DNA from: Melittangium boletus DSM 14713
GTDB lineage: Bacteria > Myxococcota > Myxococcia > Myxococcales > Myxococcaceae
Direction of reading: 5' to 3'
DNA: 64,000 nucleotides
NCBI RefSeq assembly: GCF_002305855.1
Contig: NZ_CP022163.1
Location: 4,216,292-4,280,291, forward strand
Shown: in pieces, positions 52,693 through 62,968 of the stretch
Layout: the number at the start of each line of letters is the position of its first letter
Numbering within the stretch: the first letter of the stretch is position 1
The notes under the pieces: generated by a model
Databases searched by the model: none
What the model was told of the DNA's origin: nothing
The model's input: the letters and a program-made list of their open reading frames with translations, nothing else
Position numbers and translations under genes: made by a program

Positions 52693-53343
52693 CTACTTCG
52701 CTATACGGCTGTCGGCTTCCTGGCTCATGCGGAGTTCCTCCTGACGGACTTCTTCAAGACGTTCCGGCGGAGATGGGATGAGGTGCTTCGACAGTCCGAA
52801 GGATGTGAGTGAGCGGTCATGGCCATAGTCGAGGTGTATGGAAAAGTCCCCGACGTCATAGCTGTAGAGCCCACTCATGTGGCCGCGGCCGAAGGACTTG
52901 CCCTTCTTGTCTCGGTTGATGTCGTTGATGTTGGACTTACTGGTGATGGGTCCTCCATCCACGAAGAGTCGACCGGGGAAGAGTTTACGCGGCCAGAAGT
53001 CAGGCTCGGTTCGGGTGAGCTGGGAGTGTCGCTTGCGGCCCATCAGGATCTCGAAGGACTCGGGCCCGGGGCGTTGGCGTTCCTGGTCGTAGAGGAAGAG
53101 CCCGAGTTCGTCCCAGGTGAGGATGCCTTCCTGTTCCCGGCTGGGTGGACCGAGTACTTGTCTCCAGTTCTCGGTATTCTCCCAATCCAGGAGTTGGCCA
53201 TTGTAGTGCACCGATGTGCCTTCCACCGTGAGGAGGGGAGACGTGGTGGATCCTGGAATGGGAGGTGGAGGGGGTGTGGACTCCCGGCAGCCGCTCAATA
53301 GTAGAAGCAGGAGCCCCTTGCTCACCCATGACGATGGGCTCAT
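52693..53343 (-). CDS. Lipoprotein coupled to the HET-C protein (possible immunity)
   Basis: A 216-aa protein from ATG 53343 (AGGGGGGACG upstream), overlapping the HET-C gene end by ATGA. Lipobox L-L-S-G-C (C19), then a proline run and a domain starting V-H-Y-N-G, with L-G-P-P-S-R and W-D-E-L-G, resembling small beta-rich DUF7738-type proteins. Its coupling to the HET-C gene and periplasmic location suggest it protects against or assists that protein (inference). Lower GC than its flanks. Confidence 0.6.
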   Translation of the reverse strand: MSPSSWVSKGLLLLLLSGCRESTPPPPPIPGSTTSPLLTVEGTSVHYNGQLLDWENTENWRQVLGPPSREQEGILTWDELGLFLYDQERQRPGPESFEILMGRKRHSQLTRTEPDFWPRKLFPGRLFVDGGPITSKSNINDINRDKKGKSFGRGHMSGLYSYDVGDFSIHLDYGHDRSLTSFGLSKHLIPSPPERLEEVRQEELRMSQEADSRIAK

Positions 53344-55694
53344 CGTCCCCCCTGTTTCATGAGCCGATGGGCGCGTTTCATCATCGTCTGCAAGCGCTGG
53401 GATGACTGTTTCGTCCACTCCGTCATCCAGCTCTTCGAGCCCAGGCGAGTGATGGCCGCCCGGTGGCCGGGAATCCACACCTGGACGTGATCGCGCATCC
53501 ACCCGGCGCTCCCTTTGGGATCGATCAGCGCGGGGTGCAGGACGTAGCGGGAGGCGGTGAGGACGACTTCATCCGCGGTAGCCCGGCCGCTCCACGCCCG
53601 TTGAATGACCTTGCCCACATCCAACACGGCGCCCGCCGCCAGGTTGGCCGCGAGGGAGTGTAAGGGGTGGTCATCATGGTCCTTGGCCAACTGTGTGTGG
53701 GTGGGATTGGTGCTCGAGGGGTCGCTCAGGAAGGCCGTCTGTGCATCATCCAGGGCACTGGCCACGGAGTGGATGATTCCTCCCAGTAGGGCCTTGAGTG
53801 CACGCAGTGCCAATCCCACCGTCTCACAGCTGAGGGTAGCGAGGGTGGGGTAGCTTTTCTCCAAGTCGTGCAGTCTCTCCAGGAGCCCGCCCATGGCATC
53901 GCGAATCTCGGTATACCCTTGATCCTCCAGGAGAATCAGGGCGATCCGTGTTCCCGATTTCATTTCGCCCGCGATGCATTCCTGCTCTTTTTGCATCGAT
54001 TCGGCGATGCCCAGGGTAAGGCTCGCGAGGGTGTCCAACCCACCGAACTGACCGCTGGTCAGGGTCAGGGCGGCGGCATTTCCCGCCTTGGCGCCCTGGG
54101 TGGGAACCCAGGGTTCCACCCACGCTCCGAGCTGGATGAGCATCAACTCCACGAAGTTCGTGTGACTGAAGAAGTCCTCCAGCGTGTGCAGCGCATGGCC
54201 GAAGTGCCGGTAGCCATCTGTTGATCGGCCATGCTTCACCGCGATGCGCAATTGGGTGCTCATGTAGTGGAATGCGCTGTAGGACGCCTCCTGGGCTGGG
54301 CTCCCGCTAACGCCGGGAATCTGGATGAGGCCGGGTGAATCTTGGCTCGTGAAGATATAGCTCCGGCCATCAAAGGTCTTCTTGCGGCAGCCCACTTTCG
54401 TGGCGAGCTGCCGGGAGACCTCGTCTTTGACGTCGGTGCCGAAGTTGTAGCGCGCCAACTCCTGCCAGGTCAGCCCGTGTGCACGGGCGATGCTGTCCAG
54501 CGATTCTCCATCCCTCACGCGATGGGCTCGCGGGGGTCGGCCTCCAGCAACTCCTCCGGAGCGGATGAAGTTCTTCATCCGCAGGGAGTTGACGGCCAGT
54601 TCCTCGGTGCGACAGGCGCCTCGGAAGGCGGGATCAATGGCTCGGGCGTCCGTGATGCCGTTCGGATTATCGATGTGCTCCTCGTTGCGGTAGACGCCCA
54701 AGCGTTGGATGTCGACTCGAAATGAAGACGTATTCGAGAGGTCTTCGTTGCTGAACTTCTCACGCGCCATGACCTCCACGATGCGCGTGATGCTTTCCCG
54801 GGACAGTCCGGTGGTGACCGGAGCACCCTTCTTGCGGACCAGCTTGGGATCGACGAGCTGTGAGTGATCGCGCAGCCAGTTGCCGAAATAGACGGCGGTT
54901 CGGGCCTGACGGCTGAAACCAGCCTCTTGCAATGCATCCTCGATGGACTCGTGTCCGAAGGAGCCCGGACGTTCGGAGCCTCGTCCAGCGCCGAAATACT
55001 CCAGCCCTCCCGCGCGGCCGTCGTCCCACTGCTCCGGCGCGCTAACGAAGCGCCGCACGGCCGCCGTCATCCCCCCGAACTCCACTTCCAGGGCCACGGG
55101 GCTTTCGGCCTGGATGTAGCGAGCGAACTCACGGCGTTGCTGTCCCCGATCATAGCCGAAGTCGATGAGCGCGTAGGCCAGCCGGGCTCCTTCGTCGAGG
55201 TGCGCATCCCCGCCGACAGCGGCGTAGTGTGTTCGCAGCAGGTGGTCCAGGTGGTGGCCGAATTCCTCGGTGAGGCACACGAGCAGCTTCCAGGCTTCCT
55301 CGTTGTCCTGTCGCGCCCGGAGAACCAATGCGCGCGAGACGAGGATGGAGCGGCTCTGGCCGTGGTAGGCGGCTGAGTGCCCATTGAGTTCCTCGTGGAC
55401 GATGACGAGCCGAGGCGAAGGCAGCGAGCCATTGAGCACTTCGGCGCGCAGACGTTGGTAGGCGGTCCGGGGGATGTCCTCACCGAAGATGAGCCGCAGC
55501 CACGATACCCACTCCTCCGACGTCATCGACTCGGCGAGGGAGCGCAGCTCGTCCTGGGCCAGGCTGCTCTGGAGTGCTTCTCCTTCCACTGCGACCCAGG
55601 AGGGCGTGTTCCGGAGGAGGGACACCACCGTGTTACGCGGCGGGCCCAGCCTTGGTGACGATCCCTTCGACAACACCTTCGGAGGCAATGACAT
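53340..55694 (-). CDS. HET-C domain protein with LysM and EExGHHxD motif
   Basis: A 784-aa protein from ATG 55694 (GGGGGGAG upstream). Residues 143-150 read E-E-F-G-H-H-L-D, a possible zinc site. HET-C-type segments lie at about 247-285 (F-G-H-E-S then F-G-N-W-L-R-D) and about 495-520 (F-G-H-A-L-H-T-L-E-D-F-F-S-H-T-N), which in HET-C and related zinc phospholipase folds supply metal ligands. A LysM-type peptidoglycan-binding motif lies between (about 391-435, D-G-E-S-L-D-S-I-A). No signal peptide. Bacterial HET-C proteins are linked to swarming and to toxin systems. A toxin-like role here is inference. Confidence 0.7.
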   Translation of the reverse strand: MSLPPKVLSKGSSPRLGPPRNTVVSLLRNTPSWVAVEGEALQSSLAQDELRSLAESMTSEEWVSWLRLIFGEDIPRTAYQRLRAEVLNGSLPSPRLVIVHEELNGHSAAYHGQSRSILVSRALVLRARQDNEEAWKLLVCLTEEFGHHLDHLLRTHYAAVGGDAHLDEGARLAYALIDFGYDRGQQRREFARYIQAESPVALEVEFGGMTAAVRRFVSAPEQWDDGRAGGLEYFGAGRGSERPGSFGHESIEDALQEAGFSRQARTAVYFGNWLRDHSQLVDPKLVRKKGAPVTTGLSRESITRIVEVMAREKFSNEDLSNTSSFRVDIQRLGVYRNEEHIDNPNGITDARAIDPAFRGACRTEELAVNSLRMKNFIRSGGVAGGRPPRAHRVRDGESLDSIARAHGLTWQELARYNFGTDVKDEVSRQLATKVGCRKKTFDGRSYIFTSQDSPGLIQIPGVSGSPAQEASYSAFHYMSTQLRIAVKHGRSTDGYRHFGHALHTLEDFFSHTNFVELMLIQLGAWVEPWVPTQGAKAGNAAALTLTSGQFGGLDTLASLTLGIAESMQKEQECIAGEMKSGTRIALILLEDQGYTEIRDAMGGLLERLHDLEKSYPTLATLSCETVGLALRALKALLGGIIHSVASALDDAQTAFLSDPSSTNPTHTQLAKDHDDHPLHSLAANLAAGAVLDVGKVIQRAWSGRATADEVVLTASRYVLHPALIDPKGSAGWMRDHVQVWIPGHRAAITRLGSKSWMTEWTKQSSQRLQTMMKRAHRLMKQGGR

Positions 55695-55942
55695 GTCGCT
55701 CCCCCCTTCTCGATAACGTACTCCGACGAGGGCAGTGTCGCGTTGGGCCGAAAGTTCCGTCAAGCGATGCGCCACTAGGGCTGGTCCCGGATGGCTCCGG
55801 TGAAGGCGCAGCGCACGTGGCCGAACAGCTCACTCGCACACGCCGCTAATCAAGCCGATGGGGCGGACGGGCGCCTGGCGTGGGCGGTCCCCTTGTCCCG
55901 GGGGACAATCCCCGGGGTGGGTGCCATCCCCATCCTCGGGGT

Positions 55943-56290
55943 ATGGCGACGCGCGTGATGCATCCCCCAGGAGTGGAGCCGGGGCTCTCCCCTGGTCGCG
56001 GACGGTCCCTCCCTCGGATGGTCTGGTGGGTGGTGGCGCTGTTGCTGCTGGGACTCATCCTCTACTGGGGGCAGGGCGAGGAGCGGCGGGCGCTGATGGC
56101 GATGAATCCCGCGGAGCGGGCGGAACTCTTCCAGCGCGACTTCGCCACGTTCGAGTCGATGTGCCTGGGGACTCCCGAGAGCGGACTCCTGGCGGACTGC
56201 CGTGCGCGAGCCCGCTTCCTGCGCTTGTTCCCCGAGTGCGACGCGGCTTGTCGCGGCAAGGTGTCGCGTTACGGCCCTGGCACGCGTTGA
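55943..56290 (+). CDS. Small single-span membrane protein with cysteines
   Basis: A 115-aa protein from ATG 55943. One membrane segment about residues 27-44, then a short outside domain with four cysteines (C-L-G, D-C-R, E-C-D, A-C-R) that could form two disulphides. The 248 bp upstream hold no other gene. Convergent with the GNAT gene. Confidence 0.55.
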   Translation: MATRVMHPPGVEPGLSPGRGRSLPRMVWWVVALLLLGLILYWGQGEERRALMAMNPAERAELFQRDFATFESMCLGTPESGLLADCRARARFLRLFPECDAACRGKVSRYGPGTR

Positions 56291-56300
56291 GCGAGCGGCA

Positions 56301-57041
56301 CTACTCGTCCTGGGGCTCGGGAGTGCTCTTGGCCGCGGGGGCGGCCTTCTTGCGGCCCCCTCCGGACAGGGCGCGCACGAGCCGTGCCTTCCTCGCGCTG
56401 GTGACCGCGGGCCCGCCCTCCTGGGACGCGACGCCAATGGTGGGGTTGCCCTCGGAGGCGGGCGAGGGGCGCGGCTTGATGCGGCGCGGAGGCAGGAGGT
56501 CCGGCTCTCCGGGCACCTTCTGGGCGAGGAAGATGGCCGCGTCCAGCTTGGTGAAGTTGCGCGTGCGGTACCAGCTCAGCGCGGACTCGTTGTTCTCCGC
56601 GACCTCCAGCACGAGGTGGGTGCAACCCCGCGTGCGCGCCAGGTGCTGCAATTGCTCGAGGATGAAGCTGCCCACGCCCTGGCCCTGGTAGTTTGGGTGC
56701 ACGGCGAGCTCCTCCACGAAGAGCGGCCGCATGCCCCGCTTCTCGAACCAGCGCGGGTTGACCCAGTTGTCGTCGCCCGTGGCCTCGAAGGCGCACTCCG
56801 AGTAACCGACGATCTCCCCCTCCACCTCGTAGACGAGCTGTTCGATCCAGTCCGAGGAGTACACTTCCAGGAAGCGCCGCTTGGAGCGGGGCCGTTGGTA
56901 CTCCACGGTCTCCCGGTTGACGTCCCGGAAGACGAGCTTGAGGAACTCCCAGGCCCGGTTGAGATCGCGGCGGTGGATGCGCCGCACGCGGACCTCCAGG
57001 GGGCCCTTCTTCTTCTTCGCGGGAGGCTTGGTCTCGGCCAT
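56301..57041 (-). CDS. GNAT-family N-acetyltransferase
   Basis: A 246-aa protein. The acetyl-CoA loop (Q-G-Q-G-V-G) follows V-H-P-N-Y near residue 115, and N-x-x-A-L-S-W-Y-R-x-R-N-F closes the fold. The last about 75 residues are a basic low-complexity tail (K, A, P) absent from most GNATs; the N-terminus is also lysine rich. Substrate unknown. Confidence 0.8.
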   Translation of the reverse strand: MAETKPPAKKKKGPLEVRVRRIHRRDLNRAWEFLKLVFRDVNRETVEYQRPRSKRRFLEVYSSDWIEQLVYEVEGEIVGYSECAFEATGDDNWVNPRWFEKRGMRPLFVEELAVHPNYQGQGVGSFILEQLQHLARTRGCTHLVLEVAENNESALSWYRTRNFTKLDAAIFLAQKVPGEPDLLPPRRIKPRPSPASEGNPTIGVASQEGGPAVTSARKARLVRALSGGGRKKAAPAAKSTPEPQDE

Positions 57042-57267
57042 GTCCCTCTCCTAGCCGAGTCCTCGCGACGATGCGCGCACAACCGTCCACCCAATGCCCG
57101 GGCGGCGTCACGGGGGCGCCATCGTGCCCCCTTTCCCCACCCCTGTCCCCCGGGCGGGACAAAGCCCCGCGCGCGGGGGCGCTCATCCAGTATCCTGCCG
57201 GGTGGGTCGAGGTGGCGCATGCCCCTGGCTCGGAGCACGGGCCCCCTGATGGGGGAAGGCGGAGAGG

Positions 57268-58857
57268 ATGTCGTTCAAGCGCAAGGTCTTCCTGCTGCCG
57301 ACCGTGGCCACGGCGTTCCTCCTGGCCCTCCTGGCGTTGTCGACGTGGGCGGGTCACGACGCCGCGCAACTGGGCGGGCGGATCATCCGGGGTTATTCGC
57401 CCGCGCTCGCCTCCCTTCGGCACCTGGACGCGCTGGGGTCGCTGCTGCGCTGGAACCTGGGCACGACCGCTCCCACGCGGGACGATGTCCGGAGCCACAC
57501 CTTGAGGCAGCTCGCGGAGGACTTCGAGCATGAGCTGGTGCGCGTCCAGGCCAACCCGGTGATGGAGTCCTCCCGGCGCAAGCGGCTGGGGGAGGCCTTC
57601 CTGTCGTTCTGGGTCCAGACCCAGCGGGCCCTGACGCTGGCGGAGGCGCGTGACGCGGGCGCGGCCGCGGCCCATGCCCAGGCCCTGGAGCAGCACGCCA
57701 TCCTGCAGCAGACGCTGCGCGGCTCGAGCGAGTGGGCCCAGGCGGGGTTGGATCGCTCCTCCGAGGAGATCGTCCTCTTGCAGCAGTGGCGGCAGCGCTG
57801 GGTGTTGTCGCTCGGGGGGCTGTGCATCCTGGTGCTCGGGGGGCTTTCGGTGTGGCTGGCGCGAGGCGTGTTGCGGCCGCTCACCCGGCTCACGGAGGTG
57901 ACCACGCGCATCGCCACCGAGGGAGACCTCACCCAGCACATCGGTGTGGACTCGAAGGACGAGGTGGGCCAGCTCGCGCGGGGCATCGAGGCGCTGGTGA
58001 CGCGGCTGCGCACGGTGCCCGTGGCGCTGCAGGGCACGGTGGACGAGCTGGAGCGGGCGGCCGGGCAGCTGTCGGAGGCGACTCAGCGGCAGCTGGCCTG
58101 GCTGGGCCAACAGTCGCGAGGCCTCACCGAGGCGAGCGAGACGATGGAGGAGATCGCCCAGACGTCGCGCCTGGCGGCGAGCCGGGCCGAGCGGGTGCTG
58201 ACGGTGGCGGGGCAGGCGGACCAGTTCAGCGCCGCGGGCCGGACCTCGGTGGAGAGCAGCGCGCGGGGGCTGCGGCAGTTGCGCTCGCGGGTGGAGGCGA
58301 TGATGGCCAACGTGGCGCACCTGTCCGAGCAGGCGGTGCGCGCGGGGGAAATCATCGGCAGTGTGCGCGACCTGGCGGACCAGTCCAACGTGCTGGCGCT
58401 CAACGCCTCCATCGAGGCGGCGCGGGCGGGCGAGGAAGGACGGGGCTTCGCGGTGGTGGCGCGTGAGATGCGGGCGCTCAGTGGCCAGTCGGTGCAGAGC
58501 ACCCAGCGCATCGGGATGATCCTCCGGGAAATCAACCAGGCCATCCGGGACACGGTGTCCAACGCGGAGCAGGACAGCGAGCAGGTGGAGGAGGGCATCT
58601 CCCAGGTGCTGACCTCGGGGGACCGGCTCACGGAAATCACCACGGTGGTGCACGAGAGCAGCCAGGCCGCCCGGCAGATCGTGGCGTCGGTGACCCAGCA
58701 GAACGCGGGCATCACGCAGATGACCCAGGTGATTGCCTCGTTGTCCCAGCGGATGAACGACGTGGTGGCCTCCACGCACGACGCGGAGGCGGCGGTGGGC
58801 CGGTTGAATACCTCGCTCGAGCGGCTCAAGCGGATCGCGATCAGCTTCCGCGTATGA
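57268..58857 (+). CDS. Methyl-accepting chemotaxis protein
   Basis: A 529-aa receptor. TM1 about 6-26, periplasmic helical sensor about 27-175 (four-helix-bundle-like), TM2 about 177-198, HAMP about 200-250, then a long coiled-coil signalling domain with the conserved hairpin tip ([16 protein letters not shown]). It would control CheA or Frz-type kinases in motility. No che genes are adjacent. Confidence 0.9.
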   Translation: MSFKRKVFLLPTVATAFLLALLALSTWAGHDAAQLGGRIIRGYSPALASLRHLDALGSLLRWNLGTTAPTRDDVRSHTLRQLAEDFEHELVRVQANPVMESSRRKRLGEAFLSFWVQTQRALTLAEARDAGAAAAHAQALEQHAILQQTLRGSSEWAQAGLDRSSEEIVLLQQWRQRWVLSLGGLCILVLGGLSVWLARGVLRPLTRLTEVTTRIATEGDLTQHIGVDSKDEVGQLARGIEALVTRLRTVPVALQGTVDELERAAGQLSEATQRQLAWLGQQSRGLTEASETMEEIAQTSRLAASRAERVLTVAGQADQFSAAGRTSVESSARGLRQLRSRVEAMMANVAHLSEQAVRAGEIIGSVRDLADQSNVLALNASIEAARAGEEGRGFAVVAREMRALSGQSVQSTQRIGMILREINQAIRDTVSNAEQDSEQVEEGISQVLTSGDRLTEITTVVHESSQAARQIVASVTQQNAGITQMTQVIASLSQRMNDVVASTHDAEAAVGRLNTSLERLKRIAISFRV

Positions 58858-58945
58858 GCCCCCGGCGCCCCGGTTTTGATATCAGCCCTCCTCGTCGGGG
58901 TTTCACCCAAGGGCATGTTGTGGGGATGCCGGGAGGCATGTGCAC

Positions 58946-59938
58946 GTGGGAATGCTGGTGAATGGAGAGTGGCGGACGGACTGGTACGCACCGGACGAGG
59001 CCGGGCGTTTCGTGCGCCCGCCCACGCGGTTCCGCGACCGGGTGTCCGCCCAGCGGGAAGGGCGCTTCCCTCTGGATCCGTGCCGCTACCACCTCTATGT
59101 CTCCTACGCCTGTCCGTGGGCGTCGCGTGCCCTGCTCATGCATGCGCTCAAGGGTCTCAAGGACGTGGTGGGCGTCACGGTGGTGGACCCCCGCATGGGG
59201 CCGGACGGGTGGAGCTTCGAGGGGTTCCCGGGCTCGGACATGGACCGGCTCAACGGGGCGCGCCACCTGCGGGAGCTCTACCTGCGGGCGGATCCTCACT
59301 ACACGGGGCGGGTGACGGTGCCCATCCTGTGGGACATCCGCGAGCGGACGATCGTCAACAACGAGTCGCGCGAGCTCATGCGGATGTTCGACACGGAGTT
59401 CGATGCCTTCGCGCTCCACCCGGTGACGCTGTGGCCCGAGGGGCTGCGCGAGCGGGTGGACGGGGTGATCAACGCGCTCTACGAGCCGGTGAACAACGGC
59501 GTGTACAAGGCGGGCTTCGCCAAGACCCAGGAGGCCTACGAGCAGGCGTGCCGCGAGCTGTTCGCCGCGCTGGAGGGCTGGGAGCGGGTGCTGGCCCGGC
59601 AGCGCTACGTGTGCGGGGACGTGCTCACCGAGGCGGACCTGTGCTTCTACACGACGCTGGTGCGCTTCGATCTCATCTACTACGCGCACTTCAAGTGCAA
59701 CCTGGCGCGCATCCAGGACTTCCCCAACCTCTGGAACTACCTGCTCGACCTGTACCAGACGCCCGGCTTCGCGCAGACGACGAACCTGGAGCACATCAAG
59801 GTGCACTACTACTGGAGCCAGGACGCGGTGAACCCCACGCGCATCGTTCCGCTGGGGCCCTCGGTGGACCTGAGCGTCCCGCATGATCGGGATCGGCTCG
59901 GGCCCCGGCGCCTGGCGCCCTCGCCGAACATCGGCTGA
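58946..59938 (+). CDS. Glutathionyl-hydroquinone reductase (Xi-class GST)
   Basis: A 330-aa protein. The thioredoxin-like domain has A-C-P-W-A-S-R with catalytic C56, the Xi-class signature (YqjG/PcpF). Other family blocks: W-D-x-R-E-R-T-I-V-N-N-E-S-R-E and F-C-Y-T-T-L-V-R-F-D-like helix. It removes glutathione from quinone conjugates. GTG 58946 fits the GGGAGG site; GTG 58940 and ATG 58952 are alternatives. Convergent with the AsmA-like gene. Confidence 0.88.
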   Translation: MGMLVNGEWRTDWYAPDEAGRFVRPPTRFRDRVSAQREGRFPLDPCRYHLYVSYACPWASRALLMHALKGLKDVVGVTVVDPRMGPDGWSFEGFPGSDMDRLNGARHLRELYLRADPHYTGRVTVPILWDIRERTIVNNESRELMRMFDTEFDAFALHPVTLWPEGLRERVDGVINALYEPVNNGVYKAGFAKTQEAYEQACRELFAALEGWERVLARQRYVCGDVLTEADLCFYTTLVRFDLIYYAHFKCNLARIQDFPNLWNYLLDLYQTPGFAQTTNLEHIKVHYYWSQDAVNPTRIVPLGPSVDLSVPHDRDRLGPRRLAPSPNIG

Positions 59939-59959
59939 GCGGCGCCGGCGCCCACCGGC

Positions 59960-62641
59960 TCAACGCCCGAGCAGGCCCTTGAGGCGCTTCTTCGCCTCGT
60001 CCTCGGCCTTCTTGCGCGCGGCGTCCGCTTCCTGGCGGGCCTTGGCCTCCAGCTCCGCCTTGCGCTTGTCCGCCTCCGCCTGGGCGGCTTGCTTCGCCGC
60101 GTCGGTGCCGCCGGTGATGATGTTGCCCACCGCCTCGCCCTTGCTCCCGAGCAGTTCCTTGGCCGCGCCCGCCGCCGCCAGCTTCGCGAGGGCCGTGGCC
60201 GCCGGCTTCACGTCCAGCCCCGTCACCTCCGGGCTCCACGCCTTGCCCGTGAGCTTGAGCGCCAGGGGCAGGGCCTCGGGGGGCGTCACCTTGCCGAGCG
60301 TCAGCGTCTTGATGAGCGCGGGCTCCAGGTTCACCGTGCCGGCCAGGTCCAGCGTGCCGTCCAGCCGGATGCCGCCCGCGAAGCTCATCGCCGCCTCCGG
60401 CCGCGTCCAGGTGATGGGCTTGGACAGCTGCGCCACGCCGTCCTTGATCTGCAGGCTGAAGGGCAGCTGCTCGGCGAGCTTCGTCACACCCTCGCTGCTC
60501 AGCTCCTTGCTCTTGAAGGGCAGCGCCCGGGCCAGCGGTCCGGAGACCGCCGCGGGGAGATCCGCGCCGAAGAAGACGCCGCCCGCGAGGTTGCCCTGGA
60601 TGGCGCCCGCCATGCGCTCCTGGAGGCTCGACATCTCGTAGCCCACGCCCTGCAGGTCCATCTGGCCGTCGAACTTGCCGCCCAGCACCTTCTTGGGCGT
60701 GCGCGTGGCCAGGGCCTGCTCCATCTCCAGGCCCTTGGCCTCCGCCTTCACCACGAAGGGCCGCTGCGCCGCCGGAGGCCCCAGCCGCACGGAGCTGCCA
60801 CTCGCCGACACGGTGCCGCCGTACACCCCCGTGGTGAAGCGCTCCACGGTGATGAGATCATTCTCCATCCTCAGCTCGGCGATCAGGTCGCTGAAGTCCA
60901 TTTCGCTCATGCGCAGCGCGCCGATCTCCAGGCGCACGGTTCCGCTCATCCCGTTGAAGCGCTGGGGATCCTCGGGGGCCTCGGGCGCGGGCGTGCTGGG
61001 CTCGGCGGGCGCCTCCGTCTTGAGGAGCAGTTCATCCGCGTTGAGCCGGGGGCTCTTGAGCGCCAGGGCGAAGGTGGTCGTCTGCTTCGCGCCCTGTCCC
61101 CCGAGCGCCACCGAGGCCGTGCCCGACATCGTGTACTCGCGCACCGCGAGGGCCAGCCGGCTCAGGTCCACCTTCAGGGGCGCCTTGCCATTCGCCGGCT
61201 GGTAGGTGCCCGCCGTGTCGAGCGTGAACGTCTGGCCGGGGCGCTTGTCGAGAATCGCGCCCGGGCGCAGGTCCACGCCCGTCATGTCCGTCTTCGCGTC
61301 GAAGCGCAGCGCGCCGCCACTGGCCGCGGCGCCCGTGAGCCGGGCCGTCAGCTTCATGGTTCCGCCGGCCTCCTTGGTGAGCTGAGCCGGGATGCGCAGC
61401 CGCACCGGCGTCAGGTCCACGTTCACGTTCAGGGCCTGCTCGGCCTGGTTGCCGCCGCCGCGCACCACGAAGCCGATGGGGCCCGCCACCTGGTTGCCCA
61501 CGGACTTGCGCAGGGGCGGGTAGTACTCGGCGAGCAGCGCCGGGTCGAGCTTCTCGCCCACCAGCTCGAAATCCTGCACCGCGGGGCTAGGGGTGAGCAG
61601 GCCCTTCACCTGGCCCTTGCCGGTGAGGCGCGCCGGGCCCAGCTCCACGAGCATCTTCTGCAGGGACAGGTCGCCCGTGAGCATGTCGCCCGTCACGTCG
61701 GTGTCGAGCACCACGTCGAGCGCCTTGCCGCCCTCGGCGCCCGCGAAGCGCAGGCCGCGCGCCTGGAGTCCTCCCTTGAGCGCCGTGGGCCCGGTGCCTC
61801 CGGGCACCGCCGCGCCCAGGTCCGCCGTCCAGTTCGCCTGGAGCGTTCCCGCCTGCAACCCCACCTCCGGACCGAGGAAGGGCCCGAGGGGCGTGAGATC
61901 GATGGGCTCGGACTTGAGCACCACGCTCTCGGGCACGGGGATGAGCGAGGCGGGCAGGGGCGCCGTCTTCAGGTCGAGGTGGAAGTTCTGCTTCTCGGAG
62001 AGCACCGCCGCGTGGAGCGCTACCTCCAGGGGCTTGCCCGCGCGCAGGTCCTTCACCTCCACGTCGAGGTGGTTGATGGCGAGCTCGCGCCTGGCGCCGC
62101 CGCTCAGGTCGATGAGGCGCAAGGTGGCGTCCGTGAGGGCGGCCCGGTCCACGCGCACGCCGGACAGGTCCTGGGCGGGCTCCTCCGGGGTGGGCTCGGC
62201 GGGTTGTTCCTCGGCCAGCTTCTCCTGCACGCGCGACACGTTGGTGGTGCCGTCCGCGAGCTGCACCAAGTGGAGGGTGAGCCCCTTCACCTCGGCGTTC
62301 TTCACCTGGATGTCCTTGCCCTTGGAGGTCAGCACGGGCCAGAGCGCCACGTCCACCTCCAGGCGCTTCATCTCCAGGAGCGGCGCGGGCTCGTCCGGGG
62401 CGGCGCCCACCACCACGTTCTCCACCTCGACGCCCACGGAGGGCAGCAGCCGGGTGGACAGCGCGCCGATGTCGATCGGCCGTCCGAGCTTCTGGGCGTA
62501 GACGGCCGCCTCGGCGCGGGCCGTGTCCAGCAGGAAGGCATCCAGCCGCCACAGGGCGATGGCCCCCGCCGCCACGAGCACCAGGACGATGCCTCCCAGG
62601 ACATAGGGCCAGCGCTTCTTCTTCGGCTGCTGTGCGGACAT
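59960..62641 (-). CDS. AsmA-like (DUF748/AsmA family) envelope protein
   Basis: A 893-aa protein from ATG 62641 (GGAGGAGG upstream; a GTG precedes it). One N-terminal membrane anchor about 11-33, an AsmA-type N-terminal domain (G-R-P-I-D-I-G-A-L-S, then V-K-N-A-E-V-K-G-L-T-L), a long beta-rich middle of bridge-like repeats, and an AsmA C-terminal domain (G-x-I-Q-G-N-L-A-G-G). The last about 60 residues are a charged coiled coil rich in A, K and E. Family members carry phospholipids between membranes. Confidence 0.82.
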   Translation of the reverse strand: MSAQQPKKKRWPYVLGGIVLVLVAAGAIALWRLDAFLLDTARAEAAVYAQKLGRPIDIGALSTRLLPSVGVEVENVVVGAAPDEPAPLLEMKRLEVDVALWPVLTSKGKDIQVKNAEVKGLTLHLVQLADGTTNVSRVQEKLAEEQPAEPTPEEPAQDLSGVRVDRAALTDATLRLIDLSGGARRELAINHLDVEVKDLRAGKPLEVALHAAVLSEKQNFHLDLKTAPLPASLIPVPESVVLKSEPIDLTPLGPFLGPEVGLQAGTLQANWTADLGAAVPGGTGPTALKGGLQARGLRFAGAEGGKALDVVLDTDVTGDMLTGDLSLQKMLVELGPARLTGKGQVKGLLTPSPAVQDFELVGEKLDPALLAEYYPPLRKSVGNQVAGPIGFVVRGGGNQAEQALNVNVDLTPVRLRIPAQLTKEAGGTMKLTARLTGAAASGGALRFDAKTDMTGVDLRPGAILDKRPGQTFTLDTAGTYQPANGKAPLKVDLSRLALAVREYTMSGTASVALGGQGAKQTTTFALALKSPRLNADELLLKTEAPAEPSTPAPEAPEDPQRFNGMSGTVRLEIGALRMSEMDFSDLIAELRMENDLITVERFTTGVYGGTVSASGSSVRLGPPAAQRPFVVKAEAKGLEMEQALATRTPKKVLGGKFDGQMDLQGVGYEMSSLQERMAGAIQGNLAGGVFFGADLPAAVSGPLARALPFKSKELSSEGVTKLAEQLPFSLQIKDGVAQLSKPITWTRPEAAMSFAGGIRLDGTLDLAGTVNLEPALIKTLTLGKVTPPEALPLALKLTGKAWSPEVTGLDVKPAATALAKLAAAGAAKELLGSKGEAVGNIITGGTDAAKQAAQAEADKRKAELEAKARQEADAARKKAEDEAKKRLKGLLGR

Positions 62642-62968
62642 CACTCGGATCCTCCTCCCGCGCTGGGGACTCTGGGGCTTGCTCGGAGTCCGTCCTGGCG
62701 GGTCGGGCGACGCTTAACCCAGGCGGACTCCCTCCGCACGTTCCACCTGCGCGGAGCACCCGGCTGGAAACGTGGAAGATGACATTGTCCCCTTGGGACG
62801 GAGGGCGCCCCTGGATATGCGGTCCTCTTCTTTCCCGTCCGCCCGTCTGGCGGCCCCCGGAGCGGGTACCTCGAGGGCCCGGCGGTTGTCCGCCTGGTGG
62901 GACAGGACTTCCGGCACGGAGGGGCCCACCCCACCTTCCCAGGCGGAACCTCATGCGGGGAGGCTGGG
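62642..62968. other. Intergenic region between divergent AsmA-like and 109-aa protein genes
   Basis: 327 bp without a gene I can support; it should hold promoters for both. No clear -35/-10 pair or repeat seen. Confidence 0.5.
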
